Part shown: in pieces, positions 9,277 through 17,998 of the stretch
Numbering within the stretch: the stretch's first letter is position 1
Layout: the number at the start of each line of letters is the position of its first letter
Origin: Enterococcus hulanensis
GTDB taxonomy: Bacteria; Bacillota; Bacilli; Lactobacillales; Enterococcaceae
DNA length: 64,000 nucleotides
Direction of reading: 5' to 3'
Assembly: GCF_005405485.1 (NCBI RefSeq)
Contig: NZ_BJED01000004.1
Coordinates: forward strand, 192,161-256,160
Position numbers and translations under genes: made by a program
Notes under the pieces: model-generated
What the model was told of the DNA's origin: nothing
Databases searched by the model: none
Seen by the model: the letters and a program-made list of their open reading frames with translations, nothing else

Positions 9277-10323
9277 TTAAGCGGAATATTGGTCTTGCTT
9301 CTTGCGAAAAATATCCCAACGTCGTTGAATCTCAGCTGGAGGAGTGACTACGGGTGCTTGCGGTGCAAGCAGCCAAGTCGCTGCCTTATGAGTATCAGAA
9401 AGTTCAAAAAATGGCGGTTCCATTTCTGCATCGATCTTTAATGCAAACTCATTACGGGGATAAAAAGCATCGCCCTTTGGTGGATCCAATAGATCCGGCG
9501 GAGAACCAGGAATCGCATATAAGCGATCATTCTCGCTTTCCAATGTTGGCATTGAACCAAGTAATCCCCATGTATATGGATGTTGCGGGTTATAAAAGAT
9601 TTCTTCGGCTGTACCAACTTCCACGATTCTGCCTGCGTACATTACTGCTACTCTATCAGCAACATTTGCTACAACCCCAAGGTCATGAGTAATAAAGATG
9701 ATCGACGTTTCGATTTTTTCTTGGATTTCTTTTAGTAATTCTAAAATTTGTGCTTGGATCGTCACATCGAGAGCTGTTGTCGGCTCATCAGCGATCAATA
9801 TCTCAGGGTTGCAGATCAAAGCGATAGCGATAACGATCCGCTGGCGTTGACCACCAGAAAATTGGTGCGGATAATTTTTCAAACGTTTTTCTGCATCTGG
9901 AATACCAACTAGATTCAATAAATCAAGAGCTGCCCTCAAGCTTTCTTTTTTTGAAACATTTTTATGTTTACGTAAAGACTCTGCCACTTGTTTACCAATC
10001 GTCATGGTTGGATCAAGAGACGTCATGGGATCTTGGAAGATCATCGCAATTTCTCGACCGCGAATCTTTTGCATTTCTTTTTCTGATTTATCGACAAGAT
10101 CCTGTCCTTTGAATAAAATCTGTCCTTCATCAATATTGGCGTTACTAGAAAGCAGACGCATGATCGTGCGGGTGGTAACGGATTTACCGCTGCCTGATTC
10201 TCCTACGATTGCTAAGGTTTCTCCTTTATTCAAATCAAAGTCCACACCGCGAATTGCTCGAACCTTTCCGGCATAGGTGTCGAATGAAATATTCAAATTA
10301 TTTACTTCTAAAATTTTTTCCAT
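9277..10323 (-). CDS. oppD: Oligopeptide ABC transporter ATP-binding protein OppD
   Basis: Partner ATPase of OppF. Walker [10 protein letters not shown] near residue 40, [18 protein letters not shown]-loop, [14 protein letters not shown] signature, [16 protein letters not shown]alker B, and the C-terminal oligo/dipeptide extension with [15 protein letters not shown] and [11 protein letters not shown]. 348 residues, typical. Six nt after oppC and 27 nt before oppF. Confidence 0.95.
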   Translation of the reverse strand: MEKILEVNNLNISFDTYAGKVRAIRGVDFDLNKGETLAIVGESGSGKSVTTRTIMRLLSSNANIDEGQILFKGQDLVDKSEKEMQKIRGREIAMIFQDPMTSLDPTMTIGKQVAESLRKHKNVSKKESLRAALDLLNLVGIPDAEKRLKNYPHQFSGGQRQRIVIAIALICNPEILIADEPTTALDVTIQAQILELLKEIQEKIETSIIFITHDLGVVANVADRVAVMYAGRIVEVGTAEEIFYNPQHPYTWGLLGSMPTLESENDRLYAIPGSPPDLLDPPKGDAFYPRNEFALKIDAEMEPPFFELSDTHKAATWLLAPQAPVVTPPAEIQRRWDIFRKKQDQYSA

Positions 10324-10329
10324 AAATCG

Positions 10330-11364
10330 TCACTCTTTCATTTTCGGATCGAAGGCGTCACGCAGACCATCGGCTAACAGATTGAAACAAATCATGATCA
10401 GCGAAATAGTCACCGCTGGAATCCACAATAAGTATGGTAAATATAAGAATGTTTTGTACCCGTCGTTCAACAAAGTACCTAATGAAGCGGCCGGCGGTGT
10501 TAAGCCTAGTCCGATGAAGCTCAAGAAAGCTTCAAAGAAAATCGCAGTTGGAATACTAAACATCATTTGAATGATGATCACACTGGAAATATTCGGAACA
10601 ATATGTTTGAAGGCGATCTTCCATTTTGATTCTCCTAAAGTCATCCCAGCAAGGACATATTCTTGGTCTTTCAGTTTGAGGGTCTGGGCTCGAACGATCC
10701 GCGCCATTGGAATCCAGTTGGTGATCGCCATAGCAGCAACGATCGAAAATATTCCCGGTTCAAAAACGACTAGCATTAAAATCATGACTACTAGGTTAGG
10801 AATACCAGAAAGGATTTCCAAGAAACGCTGCATTGCGTTATCCACCCGTCCGCCTAACATACCGGAAATCAATCCATAGGCAACACCAATCGTGATATCA
10901 AACAGCGCTGCGATAAATGCGATCAATAGCGAGATTCGCGTCCCCATAAACAAACGACTCAGAACATCGCGTCCTAGTCCATCCGTTCCTAATAGATAAT
11001 TCACATTATTTGGAACATCCGCTTGTGCGTATTTATCAACTAATTCACCAGCAACCATTGTTTTTCCGTTTAGGCCATTAATATTCAGACCTGGAACACG
11101 TGGAGGTAAATTAATGTAATCAACATTTTGCTTGCTTGGATCTTGCGGTGAAACAAAGATCGTGACGATCGAAATGAAGATAATCACTGCTAACAGGATC
11201 ATTGAAATAACGGCCGCTTTATTTTTCTTTAAACGACGCCAAGAGTCCTGCAGAAAATTCAGCGAAGGTGTCGCAATCTCCTCACGTTCCTCTTCGGTAT
11301 TTTTTTGTAAGGGTTGAAATTCATCAGCGGGAATATCAACGATTGAAGGATATTTCATTTCCAT
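10330..11364 (-). CDS. oppC: Oligopeptide ABC transporter permease OppC
   Basis: Membrane permease subunit; residues about 45-70 form the first segment after a long cytoplasmic N-terminus, then an extracellular part and a five-helix BPD_transp_1 core with the EAA loop MTLGESKWKIAFKHIVPN that contacts OppD/F. LGTDGLGRDVLSRL is characteristic of DppC/OppC. 344 residues. Start at 11364 overlaps the oppB stop by one base (TAATG), with GGGAG upstream, indicating coupling. Confidence 0.95.
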   Translation of the reverse strand: MEMKYPSIVDIPADEFQPLQKNTEEEREEIATPSLNFLQDSWRRLKKNKAAVISMILLAVIIFISIVTIFVSPQDPSKQNVDYINLPPRVPGLNINGLNGKTMVAGELVDKYAQADVPNNVNYLLGTDGLGRDVLSRLFMGTRISLLIAFIAALFDITIGVAYGLISGMLGGRVDNAMQRFLEILSGIPNLVVMILMLVVFEPGIFSIVAAMAITNWIPMARIVRAQTLKLKDQEYVLAGMTLGESKWKIAFKHIVPNISSVIIIQMMFSIPTAIFFEAFLSFIGLGLTPPAASLGTLLNDGYKTFLYLPYLLWIPAVTISLIMICFNLLADGLRDAFDPKMKE

Positions 11365-12305
11365 TAGCTTTTACTCCCTTCCGATAGACGAATACGAGGA
11401 TCAACCAATCCATAAAGCAGATCGACAACTAAAATAACAAAGACCAGCATGAATGAGTAAAGAATCGTTACGGCCATAATTGTTGGATAATCATTTGTCA
11501 TGATCGATTTTACAAATTGTTCTCCAATACCGGGAATCGCAAAAATATTTTCTACTACAAGCGAGCCAGTCATCAGAGCTACTGCCAGAGGTCCCAACAA
11601 AGTCATTAATGGAATCAGACTATTGCGCAGACCATGCTTAAAGGCGATCTCCCAACGACTTAATCCTTTTGCCCGAGCTAGTTCAACATAATCACTGTGG
11701 AGGACCTCCACCATTTCAGTTCGAATAAAACGAGCCGAGTCAGCCAGCGGCGACATGGCTAGTGCCAGTGTTGGTAAAATTGTATAAGCAAAACCTTCCC
11801 ATTTAGCAATAGGCAGGATGCGTAATTTCATGGCGAAAATATATTGTAATAATACAGCGAAAACAAAGTTAGGAATCGAACGACCTAAAATCGCAACTAG
11901 CGTTGAAGCCGTATCCGCCCATGAGTTTTGTTTCATAGCGGAGATCGTCCCCAAAATGATTCCAACGAATGTTCCGAAAAGAATAGCTTGCAAGCCTAAT
12001 TGCAATGACGGTCCGATTCGTCCTGCTAACAATGCAGCAACTGCTTGATTTTTGAATTGGAAAGAAATTCCGAAGTTTCCTTGTACGAGGTTTGATAAGT
12101 AAATCCCGTATTGCACGATTACCGGTTTATCTAAACCAACTTGCTTATTAAGCATAGCAATCGTTTCTGGACTTAACCGTTCTTGGTTGGTATAAGGTGT
12201 CCCTGGCAATAATTGCATTAAGAAGAATGTGATGGTCGCAATCAGCCATAAGGTGATCAACATGAAAAAGACACGTTTAAAAAAATATTTCAGATAACTG
12301 CCCAT
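11364..12305 (-). CDS. oppB: Oligopeptide ABC transporter permease OppB
   Basis: First permease of oppBCDF; six predicted membrane helices starting MLITLWLIATITFFLMQLLPG, the family loop NNLVQGNFG-like region (LSNLVQGNFGISF), and the EAA motif ARAKGLSRWEIAFKHGLRNSL. 313 residues. It heads a transcript separate from oppA, because a convergent small gene and a terminator lie between them; the promoter should be within 12306-12515. Confidence 0.95.
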   Translation of the reverse strand: MGSYLKYFFKRVFFMLITLWLIATITFFLMQLLPGTPYTNQERLSPETIAMLNKQVGLDKPVIVQYGIYLSNLVQGNFGISFQFKNQAVAALLAGRIGPSLQLGLQAILFGTFVGIILGTISAMKQNSWADTASTLVAILGRSIPNFVFAVLLQYIFAMKLRILPIAKWEGFAYTILPTLALAMSPLADSARFIRTEMVEVLHSDYVELARAKGLSRWEIAFKHGLRNSLIPLMTLLGPLAVALMTGSLVVENIFAIPGIGEQFVKSIMTNDYPTIMAVTILYSFMLVFVILVVDLLYGLVDPRIRLSEGSKS

Positions 12306-12515
12306 GTGGTGCCTCCTATTTCAGCATAAAGTCATCATTTTTCTAATCACGCTAACGCGGGAAGAAAAGCTGAACTCTTATTTCGTTTCTTTAAAATGTT
12401 TTTTTGCTCCGCTCTTAAGTTTTGACTTCTACTTTTGTTATGGTTTAGAGTAGAAATACCTTGCGGATGAATTTTTATCTAAATAGCGTTAGCCATTAAT
12501 TATTGGAGTGTATGT
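12306..12515. other. Divergent promoter region oppB / DUF3899
   Basis: 210 bp between divergent genes. On the plus strand TTGACT (12422-12427) lies 16-17 bp before TTTAGAGT, a weak candidate for the small gene. No clear sigma-A site for oppB was recognised. Confidence 0.35.
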
Positions 12516-12860
12516 ATGAAAAATAAATTATTTCCCATTGGAATCGGCAGCGGCTTGGCAGTGATCATTGTGATCTACTCGATCATTCAAGATTCATTCT
12601 CACTGTTCGCTTTATCAAACCGATTTTTCTTAACCGGATTACCCTTTTTAATCATTGGTATCCTGCTTTGGATTTTTTCTTCGGGCTTCTTCGATTACTT
12701 TCAGCATTCAATGCATCAAGCATTTAGCAGGAAGCAAAAGAAAAAATCAGAATTTCAGTCCCTCTCACAAGTCGGACAAGGACGCTACGCTTTTTGGTTG
12801 ATTGTTGCAGCTGTGTTAATCGCTGCTTCGATCATCTGTGCGTTGTTAGTAATGTTTTAA
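12516..12860 (+). CDS. DUF3899 small membrane protein
   Basis: 114-residue protein with three predicted membrane segments (about residues 8-24, 35-58 and 90-113) and a basic cytoplasmic loop SRKQKKKSE between the second and third. Recognised as DUF3899, function unknown. Start has TTGGAG about 8 nt upstream. It lies on the opposite strand between oppA and oppB, so it splits the usual oppABCDF cluster into two transcripts; whether it has anything to do with peptide uptake cannot be told from sequence. Confidence 0.85.
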   Translation: MKNKLFPIGIGSGLAVIIVIYSIIQDSFSLFALSNRFFLTGLPFLIIGILLWIFSSGFFDYFQHSMHQAFSRKQKKKSEFQSLSQVGQGRYAFWLIVAAVLIAASIICALLVMF

Positions 12861-12896
12861 AAGGAAGTTGGAGCGAGTTTCGCTCCAACTTCTTTT
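12857..12896. terminator. Bidirectional terminator DUF3899 / oppA
   Basis: AAAAGGAAGTTGGAGCGA / TCGCTCCAACTTCTTTT stem around a three-base loop, with A/T tracts on both sides, between converging genes. Confidence 0.9.
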
Positions 12897-12907
12897 CATT
12901 TGTCTAA

Positions 12908-14569
12908 CTATTCTTCAACATAAGTCCATTTATAGTCCCAAGAAGCACCGGCAGGATGATGAACAACCCCTTTGATTTTCTTGTTAACTAAATGAGCTTC
13001 AGATAATTGGTAAAGTGGTGCTACGCCTGACTCTTTAGAAATGATCTCATTGGCTTTTTGCAAGTCATCCCAACGAGCTTCTTCATCGCTTGCATCTTTG
13101 TTGCCAGAATTTTCAACTGCTTTGTCGTATTCCTCATTGCTCCAACGACCACGGTTATATGAGTTTCCTGTTACGAACAAATCAGTACAGCTAGATGGAT
13201 CAGCATAGTCAGCTCCCCAACCGCCAAGCAGTACATCAAAATCTCCGGCGTTAGAACGATCTAGACGAACAGAGAATGGTACTGGTGTTGGTTTCACTTT
13301 GATACCTGGCAGCGTTTCTTCTAAAGCACTTTGCATATACTCAATAACTTTTTTCGATGAGTCCGTATCAGAGGCCATCAATTCGAATGAAAGTGAATCG
13401 ATCTTCAATTCTTTTTTCGCTTTATCCCAATACTCTTTTGCTTTTTCTTTATCATAAGGCGCTAAGTTGCCAGCTTCTTTCGCAAAATCCTCATCGGTCT
13501 TAGGATTTTTTGACATACCTGACGGCACTAATCCGGTAGATACTACAGATCCATCACCTAGCACTTGGTTGACTAAAGATTTACGGTTGATGGCATAAGA
13601 GATTGCTTTACGTAAGTTTTCATTTCTGAATGGTGAATCTTCTTTTCGCTGGTTGTATTCAAGATAGCTGGTACGAGCTTCCTTGAAAGATTTGTATGCT
13701 GGGTCATTTGCATTTTGTTGTGCCAATTCACCAGATAGAATCACATCATCAGCTTCGCCATCTTTAAACAAGTTCAAAGAAGTAGAAGATTCCTTGACGA
13801 CATTGACTTTAACTTTAGATAATTTGACTTCATCTTTATCCCAGTAGGTATCATTTTTCTTATATTCCCACTCCGTATCAGTACCCGGTCCATCAAAGCC
13901 TTCTAATGTGAATGGGCCATTATAGACTGCTTTGTCACTTTTAGTGGCGTATTCTTTTCCGTTTGCTTCTACCACTTTTTGATTTTGTGGGAAGAATGAA
14001 GGGAATGCCAATAGATAATCGAAATATGGTGTAGGTTTTGATAATTTGATTTCTAATTCATAATCATTGACTGCTTTGATCCCTAATTCATCTGGGGCTT
14101 TTTTACCAGCTGTAATGTCAGCCGCATTTTCCACAGGTTCGAACAAGTAAGCATATTCTGAGGCTGTCTCTGGTTTAACTGTACGCTGCCAACCGAAGAC
14201 ATAATCTTTAGCCGTTACTGGATCACCATTAGACCATTTAGCATCTTTTCTTAATTTCACAGTATAGGTTTTGCCGTCATCACTGACTTTGACTTTTTCG
14301 CTTGCACCTGCAGGCTGTGGTTTATTGTCTTTGTCTAAACGGTAAATTCCTTCATAAACATTATTTAGTGCAGTAAAACTAATTGTATCTGTCGCTACCG
14401 ACAAGTCGGCTGTGGGCATTTCTTGTTGGACCACTAAATTAAATGTGCCATTGTCTTTTGCCTTCGCACTTGAACTGCTCTCATCAGTCGAAGCGCTCCC
14501 ACCGCCGTAACATCCCGCCAGAGCGAGTCCGCAAATTGCGATGATCCCATATGCTAATTTGTTCCTCAT
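12908..14569 (-). CDS. oppA: Oligopeptide-binding lipoprotein OppA
   Basis: Extracellular substrate-binding lipoprotein of the Opp transporter. A signal peptide ends in the lipobox LAGC (Cys20), followed by a Ser-rich linker and an SBP_bac_5 domain with the family motif YTVKLRKDAKWSNGDPVTAKDYVFGW (quoted in parts: KWSNGDPVTA near residue 115). 553 residues is typical. The gene has its own promoter and is 600 bp upstream of oppB, so binding protein can be made in excess over the membrane complex. Peptide uptake here would feed nutrition and, in enterococci, pheromone sensing. Confidence 0.94.
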   Translation of the reverse strand: MRNKLAYGIIAICGLALAGCYGGGSASTDESSSSAKAKDNGTFNLVVQQEMPTADLSVATDTISFTALNNVYEGIYRLDKDNKPQPAGASEKVKVSDDGKTYTVKLRKDAKWSNGDPVTAKDYVFGWQRTVKPETASEYAYLFEPVENAADITAGKKAPDELGIKAVNDYELEIKLSKPTPYFDYLLAFPSFFPQNQKVVEANGKEYATKSDKAVYNGPFTLEGFDGPGTDTEWEYKKNDTYWDKDEVKLSKVKVNVVKESSTSLNLFKDGEADDVILSGELAQQNANDPAYKSFKEARTSYLEYNQRKEDSPFRNENLRKAISYAINRKSLVNQVLGDGSVVSTGLVPSGMSKNPKTDEDFAKEAGNLAPYDKEKAKEYWDKAKKELKIDSLSFELMASDTDSSKKVIEYMQSALEETLPGIKVKPTPVPFSVRLDRSNAGDFDVLLGGWGADYADPSSCTDLFVTGNSYNRGRWSNEEYDKAVENSGNKDASDEEARWDDLQKANEIISKESGVAPLYQLSEAHLVNKKIKGVVHHPAGASWDYKWTYVEE

Positions 14570-14629
14570 ATCTTTTTCCCCTTTTGATTCAATTTTCAGA
14601 ATAATTATGAAGTTCTGAATATGTCGAGT

Positions 14630-14658
14630 AGTTTAATCATTTGTTTTTAATAAATCAA
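14630..14658 (-). promoter_or_regulatory. Predicted oppA promoter
   Basis: TTGATT (14653-14658), 17 bp, TAAACT (14630-14635) on the minus strand, about 60 bp before the oppA start; SD AAGGGG follows. Confidence 0.6.
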
Positions 14659-14932
14659 CACATATGCTCTAATAATTTTTTTACTTTCTTGAAAGAATCC
14701 TAAGAAAACTTGTAGATTCAACAATTCTCCTAGAAAAATTTTTTATTCTAACAAATTCCGAAAAATATTTTTGTTTTTCGCTCTTTTTCTGACATGCCTG
14801 CGATAGATATCTATGTATTTTTAAAAAGTAGAAAAATTTTTTTAAAGAGTTCGATTTATTCTTTCATTTCACGTCTTTTTATAACTAGAGAAATTTATTA
14901 GAAATATTTCTCATCTTTTTTTCATAATCGTA
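14659..14932. other. AT-rich intergenic region upstream of oppA and leu leader
   Basis: No gene seen. Very AT-rich with T tracts. A weak stem GAGAAAT / ATTTCTC (14888-14912) followed by T on the plus strand could stop transcription from outside before the leu promoter, but may be chance. Confidence 0.4.
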
Positions 14933-14961
14933 TTGACAATTCTGCTCTTTTTTTATACGAT
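14933..14961 (+). promoter_or_regulatory. leu operon promoter
   Basis: Perfect TTGACA (14933-14938), 17 bp, TACGAT (14956-14961). Transcription would start near 14969, 40 nt before the leader peptide. Confidence 0.8.
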
Positions 14962-15008
14962 GATTACAACAATTTTTAAAAAATTCTGACAATAAACGGG
15001 TGGTTGCC

Positions 15009-15053
15009 ATGATGAAATCAAATATGTCTTTCAACGCAACTTTATTATTATAG
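15009..15053 (+). CDS. leuL: leu operon leader peptide
   Basis: Short frame encoding MMKSNMSFNATLLL and a TAG stop: three consecutive TTA leucine codons sit right before the stop. GGGTGG 6 nt upstream can serve as SD. It lies between a strong promoter and a hairpin/terminator that precede leuA. This is the standard layout of ribosome-mediated attenuation: scarce charged tRNA-Leu stalls the ribosome on the Leu codons and lets transcription continue into leuABCD. A comparable Leu-codon leader is known for the Lactococcus leu operon. Too short for ordinary gene callers. Confidence 0.85.
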   Translation: MMKSNMSFNATLLL

Positions 15054-15055
15054 CT

Positions 15056-15087
15056 GGGACTTTCTGAAAATCATTTCATAAAGTCCC
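15056..15087 (+). promoter_or_regulatory. Hairpin between leader peptide and attenuator
   Basis: GGGACTTT..TGAAA / TTTCA..AAAGTCCC: a 13-bp stem with one C/T mismatch, directly after the leader stop and without a T run. It is either the pause hairpin or part of the antiterminator; its right arm ATTTCAT can also pair with ATGAAAT at the start of the leader peptide. Confidence 0.65.
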
Positions 15088-15092
15088 TATTC

Positions 15093-15142
15093 GCATTGCA
15101 TCGGAGAAGAAAATGGTTCTTTTCCGGTGGAGTGCTTTTTTT
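15093..15142 (+). terminator. leu attenuator terminator
   Basis: Stem of about 19 bp: left arm 15093-15111 (GCATTGCAT then CGGAGAAGAA), loop AATGG, right arm 15117-15135 (TTCTTTTCCG then GTGGAGTGC), with one mismatch and a few G-U pairs, followed by seven T. It ends 31 nt before the leuA start, so it controls read-through rather than ending an upstream gene. Confidence 0.85.
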
Positions 15143-15173
15143 ATACCCGTTTTTAAATGAAGGAGGAGTAAAA

Positions 15174-16688
15174 ATGAGAAAGATTCAATTTTTTGACACC
15201 ACATTAAGAGATGGTGAACAAACCCCGGGAGTAAATTTTAATACAAAGGAAAAGATTCAAATTGCCCTTCAATTAGAAAAATGGGGTGTTGATGTCATCG
15301 AGGCGGGATTTCCTATCGCCTCCCCCGGCGACTTCGAAGCTGTCCAAAATATTGCCCGTCAAGTGAAGACAATGACCGTAACTGGTCTAGCCCGCTGTCA
15401 GAAAAAAGACATCGACCGCGCCTATGAAGCATTAAAAGATGCGGTTGATCCTCAGATCCACGTTTTCTTGGCTACAAGCGATGTTCACATGCAATACAAG
15501 CTGAAAATGTCCAGAGAAGAAGTTCTTTCTTCTATTAAAGAGCATGTTAGCTATGCTCGAAGTTTATTTGAAAAAGTACAGTTTTCACCGGAAGACGCTT
15601 CACGCACAGAAAAAGGCTTCCTATTAGAAGCCGTTCAAACTGCGATCGATGCCGGAGCGACGATCATCAATGTACCTGATACTGTCGGTTATTCAAATCC
15701 AACCGAATATGGAGGGATTTTTAAATCATTGATCGAAAATATTCGCAGTGATCACGAGATAACTTTTTCTTCTCATTGTCATGATGACTTGGGAATGGCT
15801 ACGGCAAACGCATTAGCCGCGATCGAAAATGGTGCGAATCGTGTGGAAGGTGCAATCAATGGGATCGGTGAGCGAGCAGGGAACACTGCTCTAGAAGAAG
15901 TGGCTTTGGCTCTAGCTATCCGAAAAGATTTTTATCAGTGCGAATCTAATATCGTATTGAATGAAACAAAACGAACAAGTGAGCTAGTCTCCCGCCTTTC
16001 TGGTATTCCGGTACCCAAAAACAAAGCGATCGTCGGCGACAATGCTTATGCGCATGAATCCGGTATCCATCAAGATGGAGTATTAAAAAATCCTGAGACC
16101 TATGAGATCATCACTCCGACTCTTGTTGGCGTCAATCAAAATTCTCTTCCACTTGGAAAATTATCGGGACGTCATGCATTCAATGCTAAATTAGAAGAAC
16201 TTGGCTATCAATTAAATGATGAGGATAGCAAAGAAGCCTTCAAACGTTTTAAAGCTTTGGCAGATAAGAAAAAACAAATTACCGATAAAGACTTAGTTGC
16301 CCTGCTGGCGGATCAATACAGAGAGGAAATCGAAAAGTACAAGTTAGCGGATGTTCAAGTCCAATATAGCTCTAATGGCTATCAAGGAGCGATCGTCTCA
16401 ATCGTTGATGAGAAAGACGAAACGAAAGTGGCTTCTCGAATCGGTTCAGGCAGCATCCAAGCAATCTATAACACAATCGATGAATTGTTCCAGCAAAATC
16501 CTGAATTAACAGAATATGAGATTCAAGCATTAACGGGCGGTGAAGATGCTCAAGCAGAGGTGCGCGTCACTCTTTGTGATAGAAAAACGCAAGAGGAATA
16601 TCGCGGAATCGGCGTAGACTTCGATGTTTTACAAGCATCGGCTAAAGCGTATGTCCAAGCTAGTAACCATTTAATACAAAATAATTAA
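15174..16688 (+). CDS. leuA: 2-isopropylmalate synthase
   Basis: Condenses acetyl-CoA with 2-oxoisovalerate, the first step of leucine synthesis. N-terminal TIM barrel with [13 protein letters not shown] (metal-binding Asp near residue 9), [16 protein letters not shown] and the HESGIHQDG motif, then a C-terminal allosteric domain with [13 protein letters not shown] for leucine feedback. The start is ATG at 15174, preceded by GGAGGAG at 7 nt; the frame is open further upstream into the attenuator, but that part is leader RNA. 504 residues fits the bacterial LeuA type. First structural gene of leuABCD. Confidence 0.96.
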   Translation: MRKIQFFDTTLRDGEQTPGVNFNTKEKIQIALQLEKWGVDVIEAGFPIASPGDFEAVQNIARQVKTMTVTGLARCQKKDIDRAYEALKDAVDPQIHVFLATSDVHMQYKLKMSREEVLSSIKEHVSYARSLFEKVQFSPEDASRTEKGFLLEAVQTAIDAGATIINVPDTVGYSNPTEYGGIFKSLIENIRSDHEITFSSHCHDDLGMATANALAAIENGANRVEGAINGIGERAGNTALEEVALALAIRKDFYQCESNIVLNETKRTSELVSRLSGIPVPKNKAIVGDNAYAHESGIHQDGVLKNPETYEIITPTLVGVNQNSLPLGKLSGRHAFNAKLEELGYQLNDEDSKEAFKRFKALADKKKQITDKDLVALLADQYREEIEKYKLADVQVQYSSNGYQGAIVSIVDEKDETKVASRIGSGSIQAIYNTIDELFQQNPELTEYEIQALTGGEDAQAEVRVTLCDRKTQEEYRGIGVDFDVLQASAKAYVQASNHLIQNN

Positions 16689-16717
16689 CCAAAACCTTCT
16701 ATATAATATAGTAGAAA

Positions 16718-16740
16718 AAATACTTTAATACGAAATAGGA
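16718..16740 (+). repeat. 23-bp direct repeat, copy A (leuA-leuB gap)
   Basis: AAATACTTTAATACGAAATA then GGA. It matches copy B at 16877-16899 with a single mismatch and a period of 159 bp. Copy B carries the leuB SD; copy A lies just after leuA. Confidence 0.8.
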
Positions 16741-16876
16741 TGCTAGTTCAACTTTTCGCAGTTTGATTACTCATGAAAAGAAGTTATTCGGTCAAATTAA
16801 AAATTAGCATTACCAAGTTTAGTTGAATAGTATACGTGGCGAGAAACAGACTTATTTTTTCGCTTTTTGAAAAAAT

Positions 16877-16899
16877 AAATACTTTAATACGAGATAGGA
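16877..16899 (+). repeat. 23-bp direct repeat, copy B (contains leuB SD)
   Basis: AAATACTTTAATACGAGATA then GGA, the last part being the AGGAG that serves leuB. The 136 bp between the copies hold no gene; the layout suggests a duplication or a small insertion in the leuA-leuB junction. Confidence 0.8.
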
Positions 16900-16907
16900 G
16901 CATGCAC

Positions 16908-17966
16908 ATGAATAGTAAAATTGTTGTTTTAGCTGGTGATGGTATCGGACCAGAAATTATGGAGAGCGGACTAAAGGTTTTAGCCGCGGTAGAAAAAAAT
17001 TGCAGCAATACCTTCGAACTGGAAGAAATGCCTTTCGGAGGCGCAGGCATTGATGATGCTGGTGCTTCACTACCAGAAAAGACATTAGCTGCTTGTCAGA
17101 AAGCAGATGCGATCTTGTTAGGTGCGATTGGCGGACCTAAGTGGGAGAAAATGGATGATACTCCGGAAAAAGGATTACTGGCGCTTCGGAAGTCCTTAAA
17201 CTTATTCGCAAATATCCGGCCAGTCTCAGTCTCTTCCGCCCTGCTGCATCTTTCACCTTTAAAGCCAGAAATTATCGAAGGAACTGATTTAATTATCGTA
17301 CGGGAACTCAGCAGCGGCATTTATTTCGGAGAGCCTCGAGAGTTACAAGAAACGATGGCCTATGACACTGCCCGGTACCAAAAAAGCGAAATCGAACGTA
17401 TTGTTCATTCAGCCTTCAAAATTGCACAAGGGCGCGGAAAAAAAGTGACCTCCGTAGATAAGGCAAACGTGCTGGCTTCCAGCAAATTATGGCGGGCAAC
17501 GGCGGAAGAAGTTGCAAAGGATTATCCCGATTGTCAACTGGAACATCAGTATGTTGACTCAGCAGCAATGAAATTGATCCAAAATCCAAAAGCTTTTGAT
17601 GTGATTGTTACCGAAAATCTTTTCGGCGATATTTTGAGTGACGAAGCTTCCGTACTGCCTGGTTCATTAGGTGTATTGCCTAGTGCAAGTCATAGTGACG
17701 GCGGCCCTTCTCTTTATGAACCGATCCATGGTTCGGCGCCGGATATTGCCGGAAAAGGGATCGCCAATCCAATCTCGATGATTTTATCCGTAGCAATGAT
17801 GTTGCGTCAATCATTCCAAGAAGAACAAGCTGCTCAAGCAATTGAAAAAGCCTGCGATGCAGTTTTATCAAAGGGATTATTTACTCACGATCTAGGTGGA
17901 AAAGCAACAACAACCGAATTTACAAATGCGGTGATTCAAGAATTAACTGATCCCATTTCATGTTAA
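16908..17966 (+). CDS. leuB: 3-isopropylmalate dehydrogenase
   Basis: NAD-dependent oxidative decarboxylation of 3-isopropylmalate. MNSKIVVLAGDGIGPEI start, GAIGGPKW, RELSSGIYFGEPR with substrate-binding Arg, and C-terminal HGSAPDIAGKGIANP are family signatures. Start at 16908 places AGGAG 7 nt upstream; the ATG two codons earlier is too close to the SD, and the longer frame to 16836 has none. 352 residues. It is 219 bp after leuA because of the repeat-bounded spacer, and 32 bp before leuC. Confidence 0.95.
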   Translation: MNSKIVVLAGDGIGPEIMESGLKVLAAVEKNCSNTFELEEMPFGGAGIDDAGASLPEKTLAACQKADAILLGAIGGPKWEKMDDTPEKGLLALRKSLNLFANIRPVSVSSALLHLSPLKPEIIEGTDLIIVRELSSGIYFGEPRELQETMAYDTARYQKSEIERIVHSAFKIAQGRGKKVTSVDKANVLASSKLWRATAEEVAKDYPDCQLEHQYVDSAAMKLIQNPKAFDVIVTENLFGDILSDEASVLPGSLGVLPSASHSDGGPSLYEPIHGSAPDIAGKGIANPISMILSVAMMLRQSFQEEQAAQAIEKACDAVLSKGLFTHDLGGKATTTEFTNAVIQELTDPISC

Positions 17967-17998
17967 GGGAAAATCTAGTTAAATAAGGAGCGAAAAAT

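Noticed and set aside
14659..14932. Possible T-box upstream of leu
   Set aside because: No T-box sequence (TGGNACCGCG) or specifier stem seen; the leader-peptide attenuator explains regulation.
15096..15173. LeuA starting 26 codons earlier
   Set aside because: That stretch is the attenuator terminator; GGAGGAG and the family start point to ATG at 15174.
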